From assembly GCF_025567465.1 (NCBI RefSeq), contig NZ_JAOQKI010000021.1, positions 1 through 47,642 on the forward strand: DNA of 47,642 bases, given 5' to 3'. The position numbers were made by a program, and so were the translations under genes. The notes under the pieces were generated by a model. That model saw only the letters and a program-made list of their open reading frames with translations, was not told the DNA's origin and did no database searches. The DNA is from Roseburia_C amylophila. GTDB taxonomy: Bacteria; Bacillota; Clostridia; Lachnospirales; Lachnospiraceae. Below are positions 16,454 to 24,426 of the stretch, piece after piece (within the stretch, counting starts at the first letter, position 1; each line of letters begins with the position of its first letter).

Positions 16454-17104
16454 ATGAAATCATTTTTAATTATTGGACTGGGCCGATTTGGCACTCACCT
16501 TTGCAAAGACTTATCAAAACTGGATAATGAGATTATGGTTGTGGACGAGAATGAAGCCGTAATGGAAGATGTTCTCTCTTTTGTCACCAGTGCAAAAATT
16601 GGCGACTGCACCAATGAAAAAGTACTTGCCACTTTAGGTGTTGGCAATTTTGACGTCTGCTTTGTCTGTATCGGAAGTAATTTCCAGAGCAGCTTAGAGA
16701 TTACAAGCCTGCTTAAGGAAATGGGTGCCAGATATGTCGTCAGCAAAGCAAACCGTGATATTCATGCCAAATTTCTGCTGCGGAACGGTGCTGACGAAGT
16801 TATCTACCCTGACCGGGATATCGCAGAAAAAATTGCAGTCCGTTTCTCTGCCGATCAGGTCTTTGACTACTTTGAATTAGGCGGTGGCTTCTCCATTTAT
16901 GAGATTCCGCCATTACCGGAATGGATTGGAAAGAGTATTAAGGATCTAAATTTCCGTGCCTGCTATCATGCCAATATCATCGGTATTAAAACAGATGGTG
17001 TCATGAGCCTGCTGCCGGATGCCAATTATATTTTTAAAGACACGGACCATCTGATGGTATTAGGCCACAGAAATGACATCGATAAAATTTTAAAGAAACT
17101 GTAA
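16454..17104 (+). CDS. ktrA: Potassium uptake regulatory subunit KtrA (RCK protein)
   Basis: 216-residue cytosolic protein with a Rossmann RCK-N domain (about 1-125; dinucleotide motif GLGRFGTHL, then VVDENEA ending strand two) and an RCK-C domain (about 135-216). In known systems an octameric ring gates KtrB in response to ATP, ADP and, through RCK-C, cyclic-di-AMP. AGGAGG precedes the start. It is the last gene of the pair; a perfect hairpin follows. Confidence 0.93.
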   Translation: MKSFLIIGLGRFGTHLCKDLSKLDNEIMVVDENEAVMEDVLSFVTSAKIGDCTNEKVLATLGVGNFDVCFVCIGSNFQSSLEITSLLKEMGARYVVSKANRDIHAKFLLRNGADEVIYPDRDIAEKIAVRFSADQVFDYFELGGGFSIYEIPPLPEWIGKSIKDLNFRACYHANIIGIKTDGVMSLLPDANYIFKDTDHLMVLGHRNDIDKILKKL

Positions 17105-17161
17105 AACTACAGAAAACATGCTTTGCAAGTCCAGCGTTTTCCCGCTGCCCGCATAAGCATC

Positions 17162-17208
17162 GAAAGAAGAGGTATCCGATGCCCGAATCATCAGATACCT
17201 CTTCTTTC
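17162..17208. terminator. Bidirectional terminator between ktrA and the liv operon
   Basis: A perfect 15-base inverted repeat (gaaagaagaggtatc at 17162-17176 and its complement at 17194-17208) with a 17-base loop. It lies between two convergent genes, so it can stop both transcripts, although the U tracts are interrupted. Confidence 0.8.
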
Positions 17209-17232
17209 TCATATTCTGCTGCAATATTGTTC

Positions 17233-17862
17233 CTAAGGCTGCTCTGCCTCACTGATTTCTAAATATGCTTTTACAACCTGTACCAGCTTCTCATAGCTTA
17301 AGGATGTAGTGTCCAGACAGAAATCGTAATTTCTGGCATCATTCCACTCCCTGCCGGTATAGTATTTGTAATAGTCTGCACGATATTTATCAATCGTGTC
17401 TATCTTCTTTTCAATATCCTTCTTAGTCCCGCCATTCTGCTGCATGACACGTTCAATGCAGTCCTTACGCGGTGCGTAGAAAAACAGACTCTTTACATAA
17501 TCACAATCTTTTAAAACATAATCCGCACAACGTCCGATAATAATGCAGGACTCTTCTTTGGCTACCTCACGGATAATTTTCGCCTGATAGTTAAAGAGAT
17601 TGTCGTTGGATACAAACTCATCACTATCCGGTGGAAGCACTTCCCCATGATATGCTTTCTTCGCAATACGAAAGAGTGGCATCTTACGCAGTTTCTCATC
17701 TGCCTCTCCAAACAATGCCTCATTGATTCCGCTTTCATCGGAAGCCATTCTTATTAACTCACGGTCATAGCAATGAATTCCAAGTTCTTCTGCCAGCTTC
17801 TTACCCAGCGTTCTTCCGCCGCTTCCATAACTTCTTGCAATGGTTATTACCGTATGTTTCAT
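17233..17862 (-). CDS. Cytidylate-kinase-like family protein
   Basis: 209-residue P-loop kinase of the Cytidylate_kin2 type. The N-terminal TIARSYGSGGRTLGKKLAEELG motif replaces the usual GKGT P-loop, as is typical of this subgroup, and IIGRCADYVLKD and a C-terminal DFCLDTTSLSYEKLV follow the family plan. Its true substrate is not established; canonical Cmk is a different, longer-conserved family. It starts nine bases after the livF stop with AGGTG as ribosome site, so it rides at the end of the branched-chain amino-acid transporter operon. The functional link, if any, is unknown. Confidence 0.85.
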   Translation of the reverse strand: MKHTVITIARSYGSGGRTLGKKLAEELGIHCYDRELIRMASDESGINEALFGEADEKLRKMPLFRIAKKAYHGEVLPPDSDEFVSNDNLFNYQAKIIREVAKEESCIIIGRCADYVLKDCDYVKSLFFYAPRKDCIERVMQQNGGTKKDIEKKIDTIDKYRADYYKYYTGREWNDARNYDFCLDTTSLSYEKLVQVVKAYLEISEAEQP

Positions 17863-17871
17863 ATTTAACAC

Positions 17872-18582
17872 CTACTCTCCTAAATATGCCTTTTTAATAG
17901 ACTCATTATTCATAAGCTCTTTGGCATCACCGCTCAATACAATTTTACCTGTTTCCAGTACATATGCACGGTCTGCAATCGATAATGCTTTCTTTGCATT
18001 CTGTTCTACCAGAAGAACCGTTGTACCGGATGCAGATATTTCTTTGATAATGTTAAAAATCTCTTCTACAAAGATTGGAGACAATCCCATGGACGGCTCA
18101 TCCATAAGGATGATCCTCGGCTTACTCATCAATGCCCGGCCCATGGCAAGCATCTGCTGTTCACCACCACTTAAGGTTCCCGCCAGCTGATTCTTACGTT
18201 CCTTTAATCTTGGAAAACTCTTGTATACACGCTCTAAAGACTCTGCAATTTCCTGCTTATCTTTTCTGGTATATGCACCCAGCTTTAAGTTCTCATATAC
18301 AGAAAGCTCTGCAAATACACGTCTTCCTTCCGGAACATGTGCCATTCCCATGGATACAATCTTGTGTCCCGGAACCTTGGTGATATCTGTTCCTTCAAAA
18401 AGAATACTTCCCTTTTTGGCACTGAGCATTCCGGTGATTGTCTGCAGTGTAGTTGTCTTACCTGCACCATTGGCTCCGATTAATGCAATGACTTCTCCTT
18501 CATTGACATCAAAGGAAATCCCTTTAATTGCCTGAATCACGCCATAATATACTTCCAAATCTTTTATTTCAAGCATTGCCAT
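17872..18582 (-). CDS. livF: Branched-chain amino-acid ABC transporter ATPase LivF
   Basis: 236-residue ABC ATPase. Walker A is GANGAGKTT (about 36-44), the signature is LSGGEQQML (about 137-145), and Walker B ends ILMDEPS followed by GLSP, the LivF-type sequence. The C-terminus ends IKKAYLGE, the usual tail. I chose the ATG at 18582, placed after GGAGGGATGATAA. It overlaps no start but begins within the end of livG by the usual tight spacing. Confidence 0.95.
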   Translation of the reverse strand: MAMLEIKDLEVYYGVIQAIKGISFDVNEGEVIALIGANGAGKTTTLQTITGMLSAKKGSILFEGTDITKVPGHKIVSMGMAHVPEGRRVFAELSVYENLKLGAYTRKDKQEIAESLERVYKSFPRLKERKNQLAGTLSGGEQQMLAMGRALMSKPRIILMDEPSMGLSPIFVEEIFNIIKEISASGTTVLLVEQNAKKALSIADRAYVLETGKIVLSGDAKELMNNESIKKAYLGE

Positions 18583-18595
18583 TTTATCATCCCTC

Positions 18596-19354
18596 CTATT
18601 CACCCAGATACGCCTTGATAACCTGCGGATTATTCAATACGTCACTGGTATTTCCGCTTGCCAGTACCTGCCCGAAGTTCAATACAGTCAGTTTCTCACA
18701 GATACCGGATACCAGTTTCATATCATGTTCAATCAGAAGAATGGTCATATCAAATTCATCCCTTACAAAGCGGATGGTATCCATTAATTCTTTGGTTTCA
18801 TTTGGGTTCATGCCGGCTGCCGGCTCATCTAAAAGCAGAAGCTTTGGTTCGGTTGCCAATGCTCTTGCGATTTCCAGTTTACGCTGTTTACCATATGGAA
18901 GATTGGATGCCAGATAATCTGCTTCATCCTCAAGATCAAATACCTTTAACAGCTCCATTGCCTTTTTATTCATCTCTGCTTCTACTTTAAAATATTTCGG
19001 AAGTCTTAGGATTCCGGTTAAAGTAGAATAGGTATGATGATTATGCAGTCCGACTTTTACATTATCCAGCACGGACTGGTCTTTAAAAAGGCGGATATTC
19101 TGAAAGGTTCTTGCAATTCCGGCTTTATTAATATCTATGGTTTTCTTTCCGGTAATATCTTTTCCATCCAGTACAATGCTTCCATCATCCGGTTTGTATA
19201 CACCGGTAAGCATATTAAATACGGTTGTTTTACCTGCACCGTTCGGTCCAATCAGTCCGTATAACTGACCTTTTTCAATCTGCATTTCAAATCCATCTAC
19301 CGCACGGAGTCCACCGAAGGAAATTCCAAGATTCTTTACTTCTAACATTGCCAT
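18596..19354 (-). CDS. livG: Branched-chain amino-acid ABC transporter ATPase LivG
   Basis: 252-residue ABC ATPase, partner of LivF. Walker A GPNGAGKTT (about 36-44), the LivG-type GIARTFQNIRLF Q-loop region, signature LPYGKQRKLE (a variant typical of LivG, where LSGG is LPYG) and LLLLDEPAAGMNPNE. It begins one base after the livM stop with GGAGG upstream. Confidence 0.95.
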   Translation of the reverse strand: MAMLEVKNLGISFGGLRAVDGFEMQIEKGQLYGLIGPNGAGKTTVFNMLTGVYKPDDGSIVLDGKDITGKKTIDINKAGIARTFQNIRLFKDQSVLDNVKVGLHNHHTYSTLTGILRLPKYFKVEAEMNKKAMELLKVFDLEDEADYLASNLPYGKQRKLEIARALATEPKLLLLDEPAAGMNPNETKELMDTIRFVRDEFDMTILLIEHDMKLVSGICEKLTVLNFGQVLASGNTSDVLNNPQVIKAYLGE

Positions 19355-19355
19355 C

Positions 19356-20435
19356 TTATTGTACCTCCTTCGTTTTCTTTGCAAATAAATTCTTCAAAGA
19401 ATGTGTCTGTCTCCAGGTAATTGCTGCCGGTGCCCAGTTAAAGAGCATCATTGCAATCAGAACTACCGCATAAATCAGCATACGGTAATCACGCAGTCCA
19501 CGCAATACTTCCGGAAGCATGGTCAGTACTACGGCTGCAATAATGGAACCACGGAAGTTTCCCATTCCACCGAGTACGACAAATACCAGAATCATGATGG
19601 ACATATTGTATCCAAAGTTTGCCGGCTGGGCAATCAGACTGGAAAGGTTATGTGCATAAAGCACTCCGCCTGCTCCTGCGATTGCTGCAGAAATGGTAAA
19701 TGCCATCAGTTTAAACTTTGTAATATTAATGCCAACGGATTCTGCTGCAATACGGTTATCACGGATTGCCATGATGGCACGGCCGCTTCTGGAATTAACC
19801 AGATTAAATACTACAAACAATGCAACCAGAATCAAAATAACACCGATTAAGAAAGTAGACTGTCTTGGTGTTCCGGTGATTCCCTTTGCACCATCGATAA
19901 TCATTTCTCCGGTTCCCGACATATTAAGAGACTTGCTGTCATTGATTGCAAAATGCAGACCGTTTTCATCTTTTCCTACATAAAGAACATTGATGACATT
20001 CTTGATAATCTCTCCAAATGCCAGGGTTACGATTGCAAGGTAATCGCCTCTTAAACGAAGTACCGGAATTCCGATTAAGAATCCAAAGAATGCTGCAACA
20101 GCAGTTCCGATTAATAAAGCGATGATAAAACGCAGGGTTGGATTCATAGATGAATTTTCCATGCATCGGGTAAAGAAAGCACTGGAAAAAGCGCCGACAC
20201 ACATAAAGCCTGCATGACCAAGACTTAATTCACCCAGATAGCCTACACAGAGGTTCAATCCGATTGCAACGATAGAATAAGTACAAAGTGGTACCAAAAG
20301 TCCCTGCATCAGACTGGACATGCTTCCGGTTGCTACCAGAATCTGTACTACGGCAAAAATGACGATTACCATAGCATATGTAATCAAATTACTCTTTGTT
20401 GTCTTCTTCATTGTTTTTAAATTCATTTTACTCAT
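19356..20435 (-). CDS. livM: Branched-chain amino-acid ABC transporter permease LivM
   Basis: 359-residue inner-membrane permease with about nine or ten hydrophobic helices. Family features are GLNLCVGYLGELSLGHAGFM near residues 63-82, VLRLRGDYLAIVTLAFGEI, and the EAA-type cytoplasmic segment SRSGRAIMAIRDNRIAAES. I place the start at the ATG at 20435 behind AGGTGG; a GTG three codons upstream is part of the ribosome site. Confidence 0.94.
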   Translation of the reverse strand: MSKMNLKTMKKTTKSNLITYAMVIVIFAVVQILVATGSMSSLMQGLLVPLCTYSIVAIGLNLCVGYLGELSLGHAGFMCVGAFSSAFFTRCMENSSMNPTLRFIIALLIGTAVAAFFGFLIGIPVLRLRGDYLAIVTLAFGEIIKNVINVLYVGKDENGLHFAINDSKSLNMSGTGEMIIDGAKGITGTPRQSTFLIGVILILVALFVVFNLVNSRSGRAIMAIRDNRIAAESVGINITKFKLMAFTISAAIAGAGGVLYAHNLSSLIAQPANFGYNMSIMILVFVVLGGMGNFRGSIIAAVVLTMLPEVLRGLRDYRMLIYAVVLIAMMLFNWAPAAITWRQTHSLKNLFAKKTKEVQ

Positions 20436-20444
20436 TTCTGCCAC

Positions 20445-21320
20445 CTACACTTTCTCATGGATTGGCTTACCAAGAATACCGGTAGGCTTAACCAATAACA
20501 CGATAATCAATACGGCAAAAACGATAGCATCGGAAAGCTGTGAAGAAATATAAGCTTTTCCTAAGATTTCGATAATACCAAGAAGAATTCCTCCGATAAA
20601 TGCTCCCGGAATGGAACCGATTCCACCAAATACAGCTGCAGTAAATGCTTTGATACCAGGCATAGATCCGGTATATGGAGTCAGTGTCGGATATGCTGAA
20701 CACAATAACACACCTGCAATTGCTGCAAGTCCGGAACCAATTGCGAAAGTAAGTGAAATTGTCCCGTTTACATTTACCCCCATAAGCTGTGCTGCATCCT
20801 TATCCTCGGATACTGCCAGCATTGCCTGTCCTGCTTTTGTCTTTTTAATAAAAATCATCAGGCCAATCATGATAACAATACATGCAAGGACTGCCACTAC
20901 CGTAACACCGGTTATGGTAATTCCGCCAATCTTGATATTCTGCAGTGGAACCACAGAACTAAAGGATTTGGTATCTGCGCCAAATATCAGTAATGCAATA
21001 TTCTGCAGCAAATAGCTGACACCAATTGCGGTAATCAATACTGCCAGTGGAGATGCCTTACGCAAAGGCTTATATGCCACTTTTTCAATTATCACGCCAA
21101 GCACAGTGCAGACTACAACTGCAAGGATTACGCTCAAAAGCGGGTTCATGTTCATGCCGCTCATTGTCATAAATACGACATAGCAGCCAATCATGATAAC
21201 ATCACCATGGGCAAAATTCAGCATCTTAGCAATTCCATACACCATGGTGTAACCCAGTGCAATGATTGCATAGATGCTGCCAAGGCTGATACCGTTGATT
21301 AAATACGTTATGAATCTCAT
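20445..21320 (-). CDS. livH: Branched-chain amino-acid ABC transporter permease LivH
   Basis: 291-residue permease, first gene after the operon's internal terminator. Typical start MRFITYLINGISLGSIYAIIALGYTMVYGIAKMLNFAHG matches the LivH N-terminus, and the EAA-like loop GQAMLAVSEDKDAAQLMGV follows at about 170. AGAGGTG precedes the ATG. It ends nine bases before livM. Confidence 0.95.
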   Translation of the reverse strand: MRFITYLINGISLGSIYAIIALGYTMVYGIAKMLNFAHGDVIMIGCYVVFMTMSGMNMNPLLSVILAVVVCTVLGVIIEKVAYKPLRKASPLAVLITAIGVSYLLQNIALLIFGADTKSFSSVVPLQNIKIGGITITGVTVVAVLACIVIMIGLMIFIKKTKAGQAMLAVSEDKDAAQLMGVNVNGTISLTFAIGSGLAAIAGVLLCSAYPTLTPYTGSMPGIKAFTAAVFGGIGSIPGAFIGGILLGIIEILGKAYISSQLSDAIVFAVLIIVLLVKPTGILGKPIHEKV

Positions 21321-21367
21321 AACAACACCTCTTGCTTTCTCTTAGAATATATACCTCTATAATACAT

Positions 21368-21392
21368 AAAAGGGGCTGCCATTGGCAACCCC
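21368..21392 (-). terminator. Attenuating hairpin between livJ and livH
   Basis: GGGGTTGCC pairs with GGCAGCCCC (one G-U) around AAT, followed by TTTT on the minus strand. A leaky stop here would give more binding protein than membrane subunits, a common arrangement in liv operons. Confidence 0.75.
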
Positions 21393-21417
21393 TCTTTGGC
21401 TTATCTGATAAAATACA

Positions 21418-22569
21418 TTACATTCCTACGTATTCACCATTCTGAATTACAACCGCTTTAGGATCTTTGTTTACTTCACCAGTTGCTGACCATGTCATTC
21501 CGCTACCTGTTGCACCATCAATGTTGACTTTTGTAATTGCGTCTTTCAATAAATCACAAATATCAGAAGCACTCATATCCGGTGTTGCATTTGCTTCTTC
21601 CAATGCTGCTTTGATTGCATAAATTGCATCATAAGCATCAGCTGCAAACTGGTTTGGTGTATCTTTATATTTCTCTTCATATTTAGAAACGAAGTTTGTA
21701 GTTTTTTCATCTTTCGAATCTGCTGCAAACGGTGTTAATAACATAAGTCCTTCTGCTAAAGAAGTATCGAAGTTCTTAACACCTAAGATTCCGTCCATAC
21801 CGTCACATCCGAAGAATGTCGGTGCATATCCCATAGAATCTGCCTGGGTTAAGATAATAGATGCTTCTGTATAGTAGATTGGAAGGAATACCAGATCTGC
21901 TTCTGCATCTTTTGCTTTCTGTAACTGTGTAGAAAAATCTGTCTTGGAATCTGCAGTAAATGCTTCTTCTGCAACTACCTCAAAGTTCTGGTTTGCTGCT
22001 TCTTCTACGAATTTTGCTTCGATACCTGATGAATAGATATCTGAACTGTTGTAAATAATTGCCACTTTCTTGGCAAGGTTATTCTCACCGATATACTGTG
22101 CGGATTTTGTTCCCTGTGCAGGGTCTGTAAAGCATACCTGGAATACATTGTCGTTCTTGATTACATCTGTAGATGATGCAGATGGTGTAATCTGGAACAT
22201 ATTATCTGCTGCAGTTAAATCTGCCACAGATACACAAGGACCTGTTGTAACAGTTCCCATTAATACCTGCATACCCCAGTCTTTTAAGGTGTTGTATGCG
22301 TTTGCTGCCTTTTCAGGGTCTCCCTGATCATCCTGGAAATTATATTCAATCTGATGACCGTTAATTCCACCGGCTTCATTAATCTCATCGACAGCAATCT
22401 GTGCACCGTTCTGAACGGCTGTTCCGTAAATTGCTGCATCACCGGTAACCGGTCCAATTCCTCCGATATAGAATGCATCTTCATTTTTTGCTTCTTTTGA
22501 GCCACAACCTGCAAGGCATCCAACTGCCATCGCTGCGACCAGTATTACACTGACTATTTTTTTCTTCAT
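21418..22569 (-). CDS. livJ: Branched-chain amino-acid ABC transporter substrate-binding lipoprotein
   Basis: 383-residue Leu/Ile/Val-type binding protein. The signal peptide ends in a lipobox LAGC with the lipidated Cys22 (GCGSKE follows; Cys18 is a less likely site). The mature part begins FYIGGIGPVTGDAAIYGTA, the conserved ligand-binding start of the Peripla_BP_6 family, and AVDEINEAGGINGH follows. Substrate is leucine, isoleucine or valine by family, but related proteins bind other amides. AAAGGAGG precedes the ATG. It heads the operon under the promoter at 22608-22636. Confidence 0.94.
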   Translation of the reverse strand: MKKKIVSVILVAAMAVGCLAGCGSKEAKNEDAFYIGGIGPVTGDAAIYGTAVQNGAQIAVDEINEAGGINGHQIEYNFQDDQGDPEKAANAYNTLKDWGMQVLMGTVTTGPCVSVADLTAADNMFQITPSASSTDVIKNDNVFQVCFTDPAQGTKSAQYIGENNLAKKVAIIYNSSDIYSSGIEAKFVEEAANQNFEVVAEEAFTADSKTDFSTQLQKAKDAEADLVFLPIYYTEASIILTQADSMGYAPTFFGCDGMDGILGVKNFDTSLAEGLMLLTPFAADSKDEKTTNFVSKYEEKYKDTPNQFAADAYDAIYAIKAALEEANATPDMSASDICDLLKDAITKVNIDGATGSGMTWSATGEVNKDPKAVVIQNGEYVGM

Positions 22570-22589
22570 AATAGTTCCTCCTTTAACTC

Positions 22590-22733
22590 CTAGGTTTCAT
22601 GTGCCTTATCTTACTACATGAAAATTTGAAAAGCAATACTCATTTTCCCTGCTACTCCTTGATTTTTCTAGGTTTTTCATGTCCTTTGCCGCGTTAAAGT
22701 GCTAAAGACACATTGATTTTACTAGGTTGATTT
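22590..22733. repeat. Repeated CTAGGTT elements around the livJ promoter
   Basis: TTGATTTTTCTAGGTT (22659-22674) and TTGATTTTACTAGGTT (22713-22728) differ at one of 16 bases and lie 54 bases apart. A third, shorter copy, ctaggtttcatgtgcc (22590-22605), resembles ctaggtttttcatgtcc (22668-22684). They flank the livJ promoter and look like operator sites; no regulator is assigned. Confidence 0.7.
22608..22636 (-). promoter_or_regulatory. Promoter of livJ
   Basis: Minus strand TTGCTT (22631-22636), 17-base spacer, TAAGAT (22608-22613), about 40 bases before the start codon. Confidence 0.6.
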
Positions 22734-22739
22734 ATTTTA

Positions 22740-22762
22740 ATATATAACCATAGGTTATATAT
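22740..22762. repeat. Perfect AT-rich palindrome between dltX and livJ
   Basis: Ten-base arms (atatataacc and its complement) around ATA. It starts 22 bases after the dltX stop. The minus strand continues TAAAAT, with no U tract, so it could be a weak 3' end structure of the dlt transcript or a protein-binding site upstream of livJ. Confidence 0.75.
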
Positions 22763-22783
22763 CGCATTCCAAACCGGTATAGT

Positions 22784-22933
22784 TTAAAACTGCTCATAAA
22801 TAAACGCCGGTGCTGCAGAATCCTTTGCCAGCATAAAATGCATCCATAGAATCATCAGCAGCAGGTAAAAGAAAATCACTTTACCAAGAAATACTGCCTT
22901 CTCATTCTGTCTTATCTTTCCGATAAAATTCAT
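22784..22933 (-). CDS. dltX: D-alanyl teichoic acid small membrane protein DltX
   Basis: 49-residue peptide, MNFIGKIRQNEK, a hydrophobic helix (about residues 14-34) and the C-terminus SAAPAFIYEQF. The FIYxxF end is the hallmark of DltX, a membrane peptide needed for D-alanine transfer in Dlt systems that have been studied. The start codon lies inside the last 32 bases of dltD, in another frame, and no other in-frame ATG fits. It was too short for routine gene calling. In many Firmicutes dltX precedes dltA; here it closes the operon. An AT-rich palindrome follows. Confidence 0.85.
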   Translation of the reverse strand: MNFIGKIRQNEKAVFLGKVIFFYLLLMILWMHFMLAKDSAAPAFIYEQF

Positions 22934-24098
22934 AAATCGCTTCATTTAAATCTACCAGTCCTTTCAATGCTGGATGGGAATTATCCTCAAAGTAATACTC
23001 CGTATATTCATTTCCACTTAAATCGGCACACTGCACACCATAATCTTCTGCTATGCATCTTATCTTTTCATAAAATGTGCTCCGCTCTTCTGCCATCAGC
23101 TCCGTATAATCATACCAGTATCCGTTAAAGGGAAGGATTACTACCAAAGGCTCGATTCCCTCCTCCCTGCAAATTGACAGAAAACATTCCAAATCCGAAA
23201 ATTCCATGGAATCCAAGGTGTACTTCGGATTCTTATGTTTTCCATTGGCAATCAGCGTCTGGTACGTTCCTTTATATACGCTGTCAAACATGCCATAGTC
23301 GTTGCCATCCGAAAGCTTATGTCCTTCTGTTTCAGCTTCCTTTCGAAGCTGCTCCCAGGTAGCCTGTGACAGCTTTGCACCACTTTCCTTGCTCCTATGA
23401 TTGCTGATTCCATCCATCAGTGCCTCTGCCATCACTTTATAATTATTCTTTTCTTCCAACAGTACCTTATGAAAATCTGCTTTTTTCTGCTCCAGCCAGC
23501 CTAGTTGTTCTGCTGTATTATCATCCTTCGGCTGATACCATTCCCTGGCTTTTTTTACTTTTTCTGACATAGTTTCATTATCTGCCATGATATTTTGCAG
23601 TCTGCCATTGATATAATCTTTGGTTTCCTGACTGATATCCGGATTTTCCAGCAATGCAATATATTCTTCTTCTGAAAAAGCAGCTTCAAACGCCGTGGAT
23701 TTTACTCCATTTTCTTTAAACCACTGGGGCGAAACGATTAATACTGCCTTCTTATTGGCTGCCTGACTGCCCACCGCGCCCAGCGTAATGGCATGGGTCA
23801 GGCTCTGATACCCTGCTTTTCCTACATAAATGGGATCCATATCCGCGCCATCAAAAATCGTATCTCCATGGAATCCACTGCCCTGTCCATGCCGCAGCTC
23901 CGAAGAGCCGAATATCAGCACTGCATTTTCATCGGCTGCCATCTTCTTTAATGTACTGCCGCTTTGGGATTTTGCATCACTGACCCAGGTGCCTGCTTTT
24001 CCCTCTGCCGAAAAACCTCTGCCGCTGTATAAATGCAGTCCCACTATCGTAAGTGCGCATAACAGCAGCGAAACTGCAAATGCCTTTATCGTTTTCAT
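22902..24098 (-). CDS. dltD: D-alanyl-lipoteichoic acid biosynthesis protein DltD
   Basis: 398-residue extracytoplasmic SGNH-like protein held by one N-terminal helix (about 5-23). Catalytic-type motifs are FGSSELRHG (nucleophile Ser65 or Ser66) and the C-terminal DNSHP with the Asp/His pair. In the current family view it moves D-alanine from DltC/DltB to teichoic acid. It begins two bases after dltC ends and its 3' end overlaps dltX. Between about residues 125 and 260 it has a long helical, Lys/Glu-rich stretch. Confidence 0.93.
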   Translation of the reverse strand: MKTIKAFAVSLLLCALTIVGLHLYSGRGFSAEGKAGTWVSDAKSQSGSTLKKMAADENAVLIFGSSELRHGQGSGFHGDTIFDGADMDPIYVGKAGYQSLTHAITLGAVGSQAANKKAVLIVSPQWFKENGVKSTAFEAAFSEEEYIALLENPDISQETKDYINGRLQNIMADNETMSEKVKKAREWYQPKDDNTAEQLGWLEQKKADFHKVLLEEKNNYKVMAEALMDGISNHRSKESGAKLSQATWEQLRKEAETEGHKLSDGNDYGMFDSVYKGTYQTLIANGKHKNPKYTLDSMEFSDLECFLSICREEGIEPLVVILPFNGYWYDYTELMAEERSTFYEKIRCIAEDYGVQCADLSGNEYTEYYFEDNSHPALKGLVDLNEAIYEFYRKDKTE

Positions 24099-24100
24099 GC

Positions 24101-24340
24101 TTACTTCTCCTGTGCTTTCGCTTCTACCAGCGCGATAATTTTCTCCGGTGTATCCATATCCTCTCTTGTTACTTCCGATGGTGAAATTACAACACCAAGG
24201 TTATCCTCAAGTTCCACCAGAAGTTCTACAAAGCTTAAGGAATCCAGTAAATCCTCTTCAAAAAGATTCATCGTAAGGTCTTCCCGGATGCTGTCATCCT
24301 CACATACTTTTTCAATAATATCCAAAATCTTTTCTTTCAT
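24101..24340 (-). CDS. dltC: D-alanyl carrier protein DltC
   Basis: 79-residue acyl-carrier-like protein, exactly the usual size. The phosphopantetheine site is Ser34 in LLDSLSFVEL. It accepts activated D-alanine from DltA. AAGGAG upstream fixes the ATG at 24340; a longer in-frame start would add 17 basic residues foreign to the family. An 86-base gap separates it from dltB; nothing recognisable lies there apart from the ribosome site. Confidence 0.95.
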   Translation of the reverse strand: MKEKILDIIEKVCEDDSIREDLTMNLFEEDLLDSLSFVELLVELEDNLGVVISPSEVTREDMDTPEKIIALVEAKAQEK

Positions 24341-24426
24341 CTTATAATCTCCTTTTTCTCTTTCTATTTTTCTTTGCAAACGATTCTGCATCTAAAATTT
24401 TTCTTCTATATATAAGCTGGGATAAC

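Noticed and set aside
22570..22783. T-box or other amino-acid riboswitch before livJ
   Set aside because: No T-box sequence, Stem I pattern or terminator/antiterminator pair was found; the leader is only about 30 bases.
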